The notes beneath the pieces are model-generated. The model was not told where the DNA came from and searched no databases. It worked only from the letters and a program-made list of their open reading frames with translations. Below, piece after piece: positions 36,631-44,600 of a stretch of 64,000 nt of DNA. Positions within the stretch are counted from its first letter, which is position 1; each line of letters starts with the position of its first letter. This stretch comes from Planctomycetota bacterium (GTDB lineage: Bacteria > Planctomycetota > Planctomycetia > Pirellulales > Pirellulaceae), in assembly GCA_026692905.1 (NCBI GenBank), contig JAPLNL010000126.1, forward strand, positions 1 to 64,000, read 5' to 3'. The position numbers were made by a program, and so were the translations under genes.

Positions 36631-36907
36631 TCGAAACGATTCTCCAAGGGGTGGGATAAACGGAAATCAGACACTGCAAGCCAAACACAGGCTACAACCT
36701 AGTATTTCCGTCAAAAACTCAAAGCCGGGAAGCCTTGATTAAAATGCGAGACACCCCGGCTGTCAAACCATGTACCCCATTAGGGGCAAATTAGGTGCCA
36801 AAAATTTCAATACGTACGATTCCAACCCAACTGAGCAGGTCAAATTTGAACCCAAACAGCCGACAAAAGTAGCTGGCACGCACCGTCGTGCCGTCCTCGG
36901 GGTGAGG

Positions 36908-37107
36908 CCACCGCTGTAAACATGTTTCCAACAAGTTTACCTAAGCAATTCATTGCTCGGGAGGGTGAGGCTCCTGCCGAACCTTTGGACCGTTGGCTCG
37001 GGAGGGTGAGGCTCCTGCCGAACCTTTGTACCGTTGGCTCGGCAGGAGCCTCGCCCTCCCTAAGGTTTTCAATGAAATTGACTTTGCAAAGATGTTTACA
37101 GCGGTGG
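36908..37107. repeat. MITE-like element with REP core (200-bp copy, internal duplication)
   Basis: Ends ccaccgctgtaaacatg and catgtttacagcggtgg-type (gatgtttacagcggtgg) are inverted. The centre is gggagggtgaggctcctgcc ... ggcaggagcctcgccctccc. A 41-bp unit beginning ctcgggagggtgaggctcct is duplicated in tandem at 36957-36997 and 36998-37038 with one base difference. Other copies are at 29234-29392, 43936-44060 and 50270-50500. ORFs on either strand encode only repeat-derived peptides. The remaining gap, 36631-37375, has no gene. Confidence 0.85.
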
Positions 37108-37375
37108 ACTCGCCCTCCCCAAGTTTGGCAGAGACGAATACAACATATTATCAGGGTGAACCGCCCTTCCGATTCGGTCGAGCGAAACGTGAACAAACTC
37201 AAATCGTTGCGGTTACAAAAGAAATTTCCTCCCGCTCGACCTACCGCTGAGCTGACCTTGAACATGAAAATCAAATCGACAACATTTACCGAATGCGTTA
37301 TTACAATCATGCCTTTAGAACCGCTAGGCTCTTCGCATTCGAACCGCCGACATTCCAATTTTGTGGAGTCCCCTA

Positions 37376-38038
37376 GTGGAAACTAGTCGTCTCATTTCGA
37401 CTTCGAACACTATTCCCGCCAAAGCCCAGCGATTGCCTCAGGACATTCGAGCCATGCAGGGTGTCTGGCTCTTTTTGTTGACACTCAGCATCTTCTTTTT
37501 GTCCAGCATTCTTCTTTTTTTCCTGTACCTGACGCTTCGATTGGTCCCTGAAATAGGCGAAGCGCGTCAAACCTTCTTCCTTCCGAAGAGCTTTTTACCC
37601 TCGACTCTTTTGCTGGTTGGCGTCTCAGGGGCACTTGAGTGGGCATTGCGCGCTGCGAAAAAAGACCGTGCAAACGAGGTACGAATTGCAACCATCGCCG
37701 CCCTCGTGATGGGCATGCTGTTTATGGCTATCCAGTCCGAAGGGATGTACCGACTTGTGTTGGCAGCATCCCAAGTCCAATCGTCTCGCAACAGTCTCTA
37801 TGCACTGACCTTTGTCTTGGCTCTGCTGCACGCATTGCATGTGATTGGAGGAATCGTTGGACTCGTTGCTGCAACCTTCAGTGCAGGCAAAGAACGTTAC
37901 GACCACGAACGAAGTTTCGGCCTGCGTTTTTGCACCCTCTACTGGCACTTCTTGGATATTGTCTGGGTGCTGCTGATGGCATGCTTCATCATGGCGAGCG
38001 CGATGGTGAATAATCCTGCACTAAGCACTTCGGCCTGA
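37376..38038 (+). CDS. Heme-copper oxidase subunit III (cytochrome c oxidase type), orphan
   Basis: From the GTG at 37376 (with ggag 7 nt upstream) the product is 220 residues. It has five hydrophobic segments with FLLTLSIFFLSSILLFFLY, LLHALHVIGGIVGLV and YWHFLDIVWVLLMA. The last two are the typical C-terminal motifs of COX III/CyoC. A TTG at 37361 is the alternative start. Subunit III stabilises the catalytic subunit I in the inner membrane. No subunit I or II gene lies within the window, and the gene is flanked by mobile-repeat sequence on both sides, so it is separated from the usual oxidase operon here. Confidence 0.88.
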   Translation: METSRLISTSNTIPAKAQRLPQDIRAMQGVWLFLLTLSIFFLSSILLFFLYLTLRLVPEIGEARQTFFLPKSFLPSTLLLVGVSGALEWALRAAKKDRANEVRIATIAALVMGMLFMAIQSEGMYRLVLAASQVQSSRNSLYALTFVLALLHALHVIGGIVGLVAATFSAGKERYDHERSFGLRFCTLYWHFLDIVWVLLMACFIMASAMVNNPALSTSA

Positions 38039-38040
38039 GT

Positions 38041-38220
38041 CTTCGAGTGAAACCAACCCATAGCCGTTGGACGCTAGCCCCGGTTTGTTTTACAGGGATT
38101 TAAAGTCACCCTCCCTCGGGGCGGGTCGGGACTTCGGCCCCGGGAGGGTGAACTCACTTTTGCAATCGTTGTTGGCACTTCACCCTCCCCTCGCTACGCT
38201 CGACCCTCCCAGTGGGAGGG
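38041..38220. repeat. Repeat fragments including an uninterrupted copy of the 29190-29467 outer repeat
   Basis: A short fragment matches the 1716-1868 element (tagccgttggacgctagccc). It is followed at 38087-38200 by gttttacagggatttaaagt ... gcaatcgttgttggcacttc. This second part corresponds to the outer repeat at 29190-29467 without the 159-bp insertion. It fills the gap between two convergent genes. Confidence 0.8.
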
Positions 38221-38269
38221 TGCCTAGACCAGTCACTCTCCCCTAGGGGGCTACAAGGGGCGATGACGT

Positions 38270-39142
38270 TTACTGAAAAAGACTATTGAGCAACTCGCCG
38301 TCAGCTCTATTGCCGAGCTGCTTCAAAAGCACTTCATCGATGCTTATAGAAAGAAAATTCACTGAACCATCTGCGAATACAAAGCCTGCTCCGCCCGTAT
38401 GATAGCTGCCGAATCCGCCGACCACTAACGAACCCGGCTGTTCGTCCTCTGAAGATTGGCCTCGCCCTGCCTGGAGCTTCGCTGGGCCTTGTAGACTACC
38501 TGTATTGCGGAGCGTCGCACGAGTTCCTGACGCCCATCCTAAATTGCTTTTACCTGGAAACATTTCACCCAACAAAATCGTCTGCGACGAGCCATCTTGA
38601 ATTTGGCTAAAACGGAGCCGGCTGTTCAGGAAAAGCACTCCGTTGTTTTCGGCGTCGATGGGGGCTTCGGAATCGTTATAGCAGCCCGCGTAGTGGCTAA
38701 CGCCTGGCTCATCCTTGTTGTAACGCGTTGATTCTGGCGACGATGGACAATACAGCGTAGATATCTTCGCAGCTCGAGCCCTTTGATTTGAGACCGCATA
38801 AGCACCGGCTTCTTGATCGAAGTGCCGATACAGCGAGGCTTGCTCCAATTGAGGTAGTATCTGAACGATCCAGCTTACATGCTGGCCAATCGGCTCATTG
38901 CGAATAGGCCCGCTTGGACTGATCACCCCGGACGGGAAATGCTCCGTGTTGAACTCATGTGTATGAACCGCTAGTCCTAGTTGTGCCAAATTGTTCAAAC
39001 ACTGACAGCGTCGTGCAGCCTCCCTAGCTGCTTGCACGGCAGGCAGAAGCAAACCAACCAAGATGCCAATGATGGCGATCACCACCAGCAGTTCAACTAA
39101 AGTAAATGCGAATCGGACGGTCTGTTTGTTTTGCTTTGACAT
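38270..39142 (-). CDS. DUF1559 pseudopilin-like protein at the end of the pseudopilin operon
   Basis: From the ATG at 39142 (ggag 7 nt upstream) the product is 290 residues. It has [35 protein letters not shown] and the C-terminal GSYHTGGAGFVFADGSVNFLS motif (numbering starts about residue 9). These mark a DUF1559 protein with a prepilin-type leader and Glu+5. An ATG at 39184 overlaps the upstream stop and adds 14 residues; both are possible. As the last gene of the run of GspF-, I-, J- and K-like genes, it is likely the major or most abundant subunit. Whether it forms a filament is not known. Confidence 0.88.
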   Translation of the reverse strand: MSKQNKQTVRFAFTLVELLVVIAIIGILVGLLLPAVQAAREAARRCQCLNNLAQLGLAVHTHEFNTEHFPSGVISPSGPIRNEPIGQHVSWIVQILPQLEQASLYRHFDQEAGAYAVSNQRARAAKISTLYCPSSPESTRYNKDEPGVSHYAGCYNDSEAPIDAENNGVLFLNSRLRFSQIQDGSSQTILLGEMFPGKSNLGWASGTRATLRNTGSLQGPAKLQAGRGQSSEDEQPGSLVVGGFGSYHTGGAGFVFADGSVNFLSISIDEVLLKQLGNRADGELLNSLFQ

Positions 39143-39180
39143 GATAAGCTCCGAAAAGTTGTTAGGGCGAATTAAGATGG

Positions 39181-39609
39181 TCATGGTTTAGGGACTGCTT
39201 TCGCTGTTGATACTATGGATTGGATAATGAACTTATGACTCCGCTGCATGCGGTCGGTGCTGTCTTCGGCCGAAGCAAGCGAGGCGATGACTTCAGCTTG
39301 CGCTTGGTTGGTACCGCCTGACATCGGCTTGATTCGAATCTCGAGGGAGGCATACCGGAAATGGGTTACTCCTAGGTTGGGAGTCCACTTTTCTCCGACG
39401 TAATCGGGCGACTGGTTGAATTGTTGTTTCGCGCGCAGCACGCCTGCATCGCATAGCAAATCCGTTTGGAGCAGTTGACTTTGCATGCGAACTTCACGAC
39501 GACCCCGCAGCGAACTTTGTGTCGTACAGAGAACGAGTGCGATCACGACGCCCAGGCAAGCTAAGACGCAAATCAAAACGGTACCGCGCCGAGGATTCAA
39601 TCGATTCAT
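39181..39609 (-). CDS. GspK/PilX-like minor pseudopilin
   Basis: The 142-residue protein starts RRGTVLICVLACLGVVIAL. The Gly-Thr site and long hydrophobic helix are those of a class III signal, but position +5 is not Glu, a trait of GspK/PilX tip subunits. The remaining 100 residues are soluble (KQQFNQSPDYVGEKWTP). It is shorter than classical GspK (about 300). The ATG overlaps the stop of the J-like gene by 4 nt (ATGA). Assignment by order (I-J-K) and leader pattern is moderate. Confidence 0.65.
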   Translation of the reverse strand: MNRLNPRRGTVLICVLACLGVVIALVLCTTQSSLRGRREVRMQSQLLQTDLLCDAGVLRAKQQFNQSPDYVGEKWTPNLGVTHFRYASLEIRIKPMSGGTNQAQAEVIASLASAEDSTDRMQRSHKFIIQSIVSTAKAVPKP

Positions 39610-40127
39610 GGCTGGACTCCTAAGTTGCGTTCATAATGGAGCAAGCGTCCAGGTATGCACTCCACCATCAAGTCCAGACGCGTGCGGGAATTGTCGGTTT
39701 CTTTCCCAACTGGGCCTGTCGCATCGCTGACAACAAGCGAAACGCGTGTCGGATTGTTCATTGGCTCAAAGATGGCTAACGCATCCTCCGCCAGTACAAA
39801 ACGCTCCCGTTCGATTTCGTTGGTAGCTTTTTTGCGTTCGCGAGTTACAACGTGCATCAGTGCCTGATAAGTGATCTGAGAATCGTCCGAGCACGTCATC
39901 GACAAATTGCCTTGGGCGTCGATTGACCATTGCATTGCATTGTGCAAGTCTCTGCGAAAGCACTGCGCCAGCTGATCGATCGTTCGATAGTTGTCTGCTC
40001 GATTGCTCGATTTTTCGGAAAGCGTCATGGCTTGATGAACCAAACTAATCCCAAGTAGCATGACACCACTCCCTGCCATCATGCTTAGCACCAACTCAAT
40101 CAGCGTTGAACCGCGGCGTTGAATCAT
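39606..40127 (-). CDS. GspJ/PilW-like minor pseudopilin
   Basis: The 173-residue protein starts with the prepilin-type leader RRGSTLIELVLSMMAGSG (Glu at +5), followed by a hydrophobic helix and a soluble domain with DQLAQCFRRDLHNAMQWS. That last pattern is like the RDLR-type helix of GspJ/PilW proteins. It overlaps both neighbours by 4 nt. It should be processed by a prepilin peptidase and sit at the tip of a pseudopilus or in its priming complex in the inner membrane. The peptidase is not in the window. Confidence 0.65.
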   Translation of the reverse strand: MIQRRGSTLIELVLSMMAGSGVMLLGISLVHQAMTLSEKSSNRADNYRTIDQLAQCFRRDLHNAMQWSIDAQGNLSMTCSDDSQITYQALMHVVTRERKKATNEIERERFVLAEDALAIFEPMNNPTRVSLVVSDATGPVGKETDNSRTRLDLMVECIPGRLLHYERNLGVQP

Positions 40128-40705
40128 GTTGATGGCCCCGCTGTTTCAATTGTCCGCCTGGCTGGTATTGAAGCTGCAGGAGTGGAAGGTTCGGCAACGG
40201 TGGAATCGGCAACGGTGGAATCGGCAACGGTGGAATCGGCAACGGTGGAATCGGCAACGGTGGAATCGGCAACGGTGGAATCGGCAACGGTGGCATCGAG
40301 AACGGTGAAATCGAGAACGGTGAAATCAAACCAGCCAGTTAGCGATACCGGCTCGGATGCTGCTCCGCGTTCCCAATTCAAACTCAACTTCAATCGCGTT
40401 CCGTCCTGATCGCGGATAACTTCGCCGAGAAGCTGCGAGCCTGGCAACGCATCGGAAACTCGCGTCGGCAGCGCCAGACTTGACAGAGCCTCTTTGCACT
40501 CGGCCGGACTCAAGCTAGTGAGTCTTTCCATTTGATTTGCCAATTCATTGAATGCTAGGCGATATTGTCGGGTGCTTTGCCAGACTCGACCGATTCGAAC
40601 GCTCATCGGAGCAAACAACCCGATCATGCTAACGACGAGGGTTGCCGCAACGACGACTTCGGTGACCGTCAGCCCTCGTCGTATTTTATGTTTTGGTTTT
40701 GACAT
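40124..40705 (-). CDS. GspI/PilV-like pseudopilin with TVADS repeat tail
   Basis: The 193-residue protein starts RRGLTVTEVVVAATLVVSM, a prepilin-type leader with Glu+5 and hydrophobic helix, then a short domain (NELANQMERLTSLSPAECKE). The C-terminal third is a pentapeptide repeat: two FTVLD units, one ATVAD, six identical STVAD and one STVAE, followed by a Pro/Thr/Ala-rich tail. I know no pseudopilin with this repeat. The tract is encoded by a 15-bp tandem repeat and may vary in length between strains. It lies first among the three small pseudopilins, 9 nt after the last GspF gene. Confidence 0.65.
   Translation of the reverse strand: MSKPKHKIRRGLTVTEVVVAATLVVSMIGLFAPMSVRIGRVWQSTRQYRLAFNELANQMERLTSLSPAECKEALSSLALPTRVSDALPGSQLLGEVIRDQDGTRLKLSLNWERGAASEPVSLTGWFDFTVLDFTVLDATVADSTVADSTVADSTVADSTVADSTVADSTVAEPSTPAASIPARRTIETAGPST
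40191..40320. repeat. 15-bp tandem repeat inside the pseudopilin gene
   Basis: Six perfect copies of tggaatcggcaacgg occupy 40201-40290, with a partial copy before and two diverged copies after (40291-40320). The 15-bp period keeps the reading frame, so copy number can change without disrupting the gene. On the minus strand it encodes the STVAD units. Confidence 0.95.
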
Positions 40706-40714
40706 TTTGAGCCA

Positions 40715-41863
40715 CTAAACTGCTAAAGAATGAATCAAGTTGGTAATGAAGCTAAAGAACGAGTAACAGATCCACAGGACGCCGGTTGCAACGAGCAGAA
40801 TGGATAAAGGTTGAATCAATGCCGATTGCATCCAATCGCTTTGATTGGCGTTTGCCTGCTTTACGCTGGCCATACGATGAATCATCCAGGCTTGAACGCG
40901 GCTATCGCTCACACCGTTCAATGCATCGTGTTCAGCTACTGAAATCAGTTTGGCATCCACTAAGCTGGACCATGCAGGAACGCCTTGCTCGACTTCGTTT
41001 CTCGCCAGCAACAATCGTTGTCGCAGCTTGGGATCGAAGTGGTATTTGGCTAACGTCGAAAGTGAACCAGCCAATGGTCTTCCAGCTGCAACGTTGATCG
41101 AAAGCATGCGAAAGAGTTGTGCGGTTCGGGAAAGCGAATTCGAGCGAAATAGCTTGTCCGCAATTTGTCGCCGGAAAAACCTCTTCGAACGGGAGGACCG
41201 AGCCAGCCACCCCAATCCGAAAACCCCCGCCGCGACCAAAAGGATATGATCCGTCAACTTTGCCCAACATCCCTGTAGTGTGGTGATGAACTGATTTTTC
41301 ATCCCGTATTCCTCCGCTAATTTCTGAAGCGTTGGGACGACAAAAATCATTAAAAGAGGGAGCAAGACAAGTGCTGCAAGGCCGAAGGCCATGAGATAGG
41401 CCTTCGTTTCGCGTCGCGATGTTTTCGAAGCGTCGATGTGCTGCTTTTCGGTTTCAAGCAACTGTGCATAGGTTTGGGAAAGCGTGCCGGATTGACTACC
41501 AAAGCGAATCGCAAGAACCGCGCTTTCACTTAGGATATCCGGAGTCTTTTCCAACGCTGCGATGAGGCTAGAATTAGAATCCATTCGTTTGGCTAGCAAC
41601 TTTAATCGGCGCTTATAGCGACCACGATGCTCGCTGGCCAACGCTTCGATGAGCGGCCTAGGCTCGAGCCGTTCCGAATGCGCTACGGCGAGGAGCCCGA
41701 TCAACGAGTATTGCATGGCACAGAGCGTCTCTCCGGGCCACCAACTCGACGAGTACCACTTGGGTCCTTTCCGCCGCCAGAACGGAAGCAGCGGACCAGC
41801 AAAGGGGATCGAAATAGGACTATAAAGGATTTTTTTCAGGCTTGCCATCCAACTATCCAACAT
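40715..41863 (-). CDS. GspF/PilC-like inner-membrane platform protein (third of three)
   Basis: The 382-residue protein has two halves with GspF-type motifs (SESAVLAIRFGSQSGTLSQT is like the usual ...GE.SG.L). Three membrane segments follow the layout of the family: LVLLPLLMIFVVPTLQKL, ILLVAAGVFGLGWLA and LSILLVATGVLWICYSFF. Translation starts at an ATG with aaagga about 10 nt upstream. It follows two more GspF-like genes 15 and 12 nt apart, with the same polarity. The first 50 residues are basic and atypical. The role is inferred: assembly platform for pseudopilins. Confidence 0.75.
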   Translation of the reverse strand: MLDSWMASLKKILYSPISIPFAGPLLPFWRRKGPKWYSSSWWPGETLCAMQYSLIGLLAVAHSERLEPRPLIEALASEHRGRYKRRLKLLAKRMDSNSSLIAALEKTPDILSESAVLAIRFGSQSGTLSQTYAQLLETEKQHIDASKTSRRETKAYLMAFGLAALVLLPLLMIFVVPTLQKLAEEYGMKNQFITTLQGCWAKLTDHILLVAAGVFGLGWLARSSRSKRFFRRQIADKLFRSNSLSRTAQLFRMLSINVAAGRPLAGSLSTLAKYHFDPKLRQRLLLARNEVEQGVPAWSSLVDAKLISVAEHDALNGVSDSRVQAWMIHRMASVKQANANQSDWMQSALIQPLSILLVATGVLWICYSFFSFITNLIHSLAV

Positions 41864-41878
41864 GGGTCGTGTTCCTTT

Positions 41879-42907
41879 CTAACCGCTAAGCGATGTGATC
41901 AATGAAATGAGTGGCATAAAAAGCGAAACGACGATGAATGCGACGAGCAACCCGACGCCGACAATTGCTAACGGTGCAAAAAGCCCTGCTGCCCAATCGA
42001 ATCGATGTCGAACTCGCTCTAAGTAAAGTGTTGATATCTGCCTAAGAAGCGGGATCGAAGGGGTTCCATTTGGGGCGGCCTCCAAAGCTCTGCGCACCAG
42101 AAGAGGAAAGTTGTGCGCGACGATCGAGTCCGCTTGAAATTTGCCCGTTGTTCCAATGTCGACGGCCATATGATCGGACGCCATTTTGATCCGAAGATTC
42201 TGACTGGCCCGCCCAGCGATCGAAATCGCTTGATCCAAAGGCGTGCCAATGCAAAGCAGTTCCGCCAGTGTCGATGCAAATCTTCCCATCGCCCTGACGC
42301 TGTTTGTGTTACCGCTAAAGAAAGGTCCAATAGAACCGCCAGCCTCCAAGTAGGGATAGATCAATGTGATCAGCTTTCGCAACCCCAATCCGGCAAGCCC
42401 AACTCCTAAAAGCAACAGGCAGAAAGAGACTGGACCATCACAAATCAAATTGCTGAACCTCAGCAAGATTCGTGTTGCAAAAGGTAGCTTGAGCTCAAAC
42501 TCGGAAAACATCTTTTGAAATGTGGGCAGTACCGTAACCGCCAGTAGTACGAAAATGAGAAGCGCAATCGCGATGACGAATAACGGGTACACAATGCCGC
42601 GCCACCGACTTTTTCTCGCTTCCTCGGCAAAGGTAGCATCGCCAACAATCTGGTTTAAATCCAACGCATCGCCGCGCGGGCAACCTCGTAAAATCAGCGG
42701 CAGAAAAGCGGCGTTGACGCCATCTTGAACCATTTGTTCCGCCTGGATTGAACTGCGAAGAAGGGTAAGCAACTGCGTTATTTCACGCGGACGGTTTTGC
42801 GGATTGATTTCCGACGCGATGGCTTCCATCGCCGTGGCGAGTTGGCCCCGATTTTCCAAGGCCTCGTCAATGCGATCATAGAACTCGGGACGAGCATTGT
42901 CTCTCAT
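41879..42907 (-). CDS. GspF/PilC-like inner-membrane platform protein (second of three)
   Basis: The 342-residue protein has GspF-like membrane segments after residue 110 (VYPLFVIAIALLIFVLLAVTVLPTF) and near the C terminus (IVGVGLLVAFIVVSLFMPLISLI). The motif FASTLAELLCIGTPLDQAI resembles the C-terminal GspF repeat. A strong ribosome binding site (aaggagaa, 8 nt before the ATG) is present. It is divergent from the flanking GspF-like proteins, so it is not a recent tandem duplicate. Proposed role as above. Confidence 0.78.
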   Translation of the reverse strand: MRDNARPEFYDRIDEALENRGQLATAMEAIASEINPQNRPREITQLLTLLRSSIQAEQMVQDGVNAAFLPLILRGCPRGDALDLNQIVGDATFAEEARKSRWRGIVYPLFVIAIALLIFVLLAVTVLPTFQKMFSEFELKLPFATRILLRFSNLICDGPVSFCLLLLGVGLAGLGLRKLITLIYPYLEAGGSIGPFFSGNTNSVRAMGRFASTLAELLCIGTPLDQAISIAGRASQNLRIKMASDHMAVDIGTTGKFQADSIVAHNFPLLVRRALEAAPNGTPSIPLLRQISTLYLERVRHRFDWAAGLFAPLAIVGVGLLVAFIVVSLFMPLISLITSLSG

Positions 42908-42919
42908 AGCTGTTTCTCC

Positions 42920-43852
42920 TTACGGACGGGTTAGTGCAGTGAGGAGTTCGATCATTGGCGCGAACAGACTGAGACCGAAGGCCAAAACGAGCAAGCCGCC
43001 CACGCTGGCGCCAACCAAGGTCGGAAGCCAAGCTCGCATTTGTTCCGTTCGAGTCTCAGCAATTCTCTGGTAGGTTATCGCAGACGCACTCAAGGCCCCC
43101 ATTTTCTCTTCGCGGCTGAACTCCTCAGTCAACGCCCATTTCAATAGACCGGTAGCTTTGTTCGGTTGGATCGATCCCTCTTTTGAGCTCTCGTTTTCGA
43201 GCAAACGTCGCATCCCACGAGCCTTGTTCGCGTTTTCAATCGCGTCGGCAATCCTCCGGCGTCCTGGCATGTACCCCAAGCTCCATCCCGATTTATTACG
43301 AGCCCATATCGCAACGGACAAGGCTACGCACAAAGGAACAGCAATGGCCCAAACCCATGCGTTGCTTTTTGCCGTCTGCAAAAACCATAATCCAATGCCG
43401 GGCTCAGCCCCAATCTGCGATGCGATCGATTCCAGTTTTGGGCGAACGCCGAAGACCAGATAGAGGAAGCCGAGATAGACAAGCCCAAGGATGATAATGG
43501 GCTGCAGGAGGCTATAGCTCAACGCTTTCTCCATGTCGCGTCGTTCGCTAGCTTGGTCACTAAGAGCGGCTAGTGCTTCCGGGGAATGGTCACAAAGCAA
43601 CCATAGGGACAAAGCAGACCGATACTGTGCCGGCAATTCGTCATTCGATTCTAGGATTTGCCGTACGGAGCTACCACGTGCGACCGCCACTGCGACTTTG
43701 GAATCGATCAAATCGATCTTGGACTGCAGAGATAGTGCTGTATCCGAATCGCCGATTCCGATCGGAATACCGGTGCGTTCTAGGTTGAGCAATGTCTGGT
43801 TGAAGGCCAGCACATCGTCGAGATTCGGATCGCAATTCGCACGGTCGTTCAT
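42920..43852 (-). CDS. GspF/PilC-like inner-membrane platform protein (first of three)
   Basis: From the ATG at 43852 the product is 310 residues; a GTG at 43861 adds three. The GspF-type arrangement is seen in the segments LLQPIIILGLVYLGFLYLVFGVRP, AWVWAIAVPLCVALSVAIWA and VGASVGGLLVLAFGLSLFAPM. The first part (residues 1-110) is soluble and helical (ALSLWLLCDHSPEALAAL). It begins the run of three GspF genes. Between it and the sigma-factor pair lies a MITE-like element (43936-44060), so transcription from the sigma genes into this operon is possible but interrupted by 313 bp. Confidence 0.75.
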   Translation of the reverse strand: MNDRANCDPNLDDVLAFNQTLLNLERTGIPIGIGDSDTALSLQSKIDLIDSKVAVAVARGSSVRQILESNDELPAQYRSALSLWLLCDHSPEALAALSDQASERRDMEKALSYSLLQPIIILGLVYLGFLYLVFGVRPKLESIASQIGAEPGIGLWFLQTAKSNAWVWAIAVPLCVALSVAIWARNKSGWSLGYMPGRRRIADAIENANKARGMRRLLENESSKEGSIQPNKATGLLKWALTEEFSREEKMGALSASAITYQRIAETRTEQMRAWLPTLVGASVGGLLVLAFGLSLFAPMIELLTALTRP

Positions 43853-43935
43853 GTCAAGCACTTCGAAACAAGACTATCGGGGGAATTAAAAATTGGCCGG
43901 AACTGTATTCGCGGCGGCGGTGAAACATTTGTTAA

Positions 43936-44060
43936 GGGAGGGCGAGGCCACCCCTGAAAACATGTTTCCAACGAGTTTACCTAAGTCATTCATTGCTCGG
44001 GAGGGTGAGGCTCCTGCCAAACCTTTGCACCGTTGGCTCGGCAGGAGCCTCGCCCTCCCG
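43936..44060. repeat. MITE-like element, left part only
   Basis: The left end gggagggcgaggccaccc, then ctgaaaacatgtttccaacg, and the REP core through ggcaggagcctcgccctccc are present. The right third (aaggttttcaa... to the terminal repeat) is missing, so this copy is truncated. It lies between the first GspF gene and the small membrane protein gene; the flanks have no other signal. Confidence 0.8.
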
Positions 44061-44165
44061 AGTAATAGATTGCCTGCGTGAAGGACTCTATAGCGTGCAA
44101 AAGTCAGTTGCACTTACTAAACAAATAGATGCGCCAAAGTGCTCGTTTTATCTAAGCGTCGCGAT

Positions 44166-44600
44166 TTATTCCAGTTTATTTTTTGGGCTTGGCTTACCAA
44201 ACTGCAAAGCCTGACGTTGTCTCGCTTCGCTAAACGCTTCAAACAATCCCCAGTCCAACCCCATGTTCTTTTTCTGCGCCGCCTCGAACATTCGCAGCGA
44301 ATTTGGGGCAGAAACCCTATCACGCCAAGATGCCACCCGGCTAAAAACCGGCAGGCTGAGAAAGCCACAAACAGCAAAGGCAATAGCTATCCTAGTGAGC
44401 GAATACGTCTCTTTTCTGTCCGTATCCAATTCGCGAGCAGCCTCGAGCGTGTGCGGCCGCAAGTCATCGGAAGGCACAACGTATTTGCCCGCTTCGAGCA
44501 CGGAGGCTTCGAGCAGCTTCAGGAACTCAGGTGATACCCCCGCTTCATCGAAGCTGGTGTCCTCATCAAAGTCGCCATCTTGGGTAAATGGGTTACTCAT
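44166..44600 (-). CDS. Small single-pass membrane protein, possible anti-sigma factor
   Basis: The 144-residue protein has an acidic cytoplasmic-type N-terminal part (DFDEDTSFDEAGVSPEFLKLL), one hydrophobic segment at about 70-86 (IAIAFAVCGFLSLPVF) and a basic C-terminal part. Its ATG lies 8 nt inside the end of the ECF sigma gene, so the two are coupled. That position and topology are typical of anti-sigma factors, but no zinc-binding (ZAS) or other anti-sigma motif is recognisable. The alternative is a small regulator or assembly factor. Confidence 0.55.
   Translation of the reverse strand: MSNPFTQDGDFDEDTSFDEAGVSPEFLKLLEASVLEAGKYVVPSDDLRPHTLEAARELDTDRKETYSLTRIAIAFAVCGFLSLPVFSRVASWRDRVSAPNSLRMFEAAQKKNMGLDWGLFEAFSEARQRQALQFGKPSPKNKLE

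Noticed and set aside
36840-37386. Overlapping ORFs of up to 172 codons on both strands
   Set aside because: They span a MITE-like element and its flanks; the translated sequence is repeat-derived.
40119-40409. Plus-strand ORF with a TVES repeat
   Set aside because: It is the opposite-strand reading of the 15-bp repeat inside the pseudopilin gene; the minus-strand gene has a prepilin leader, overlaps and neighbours that support it.
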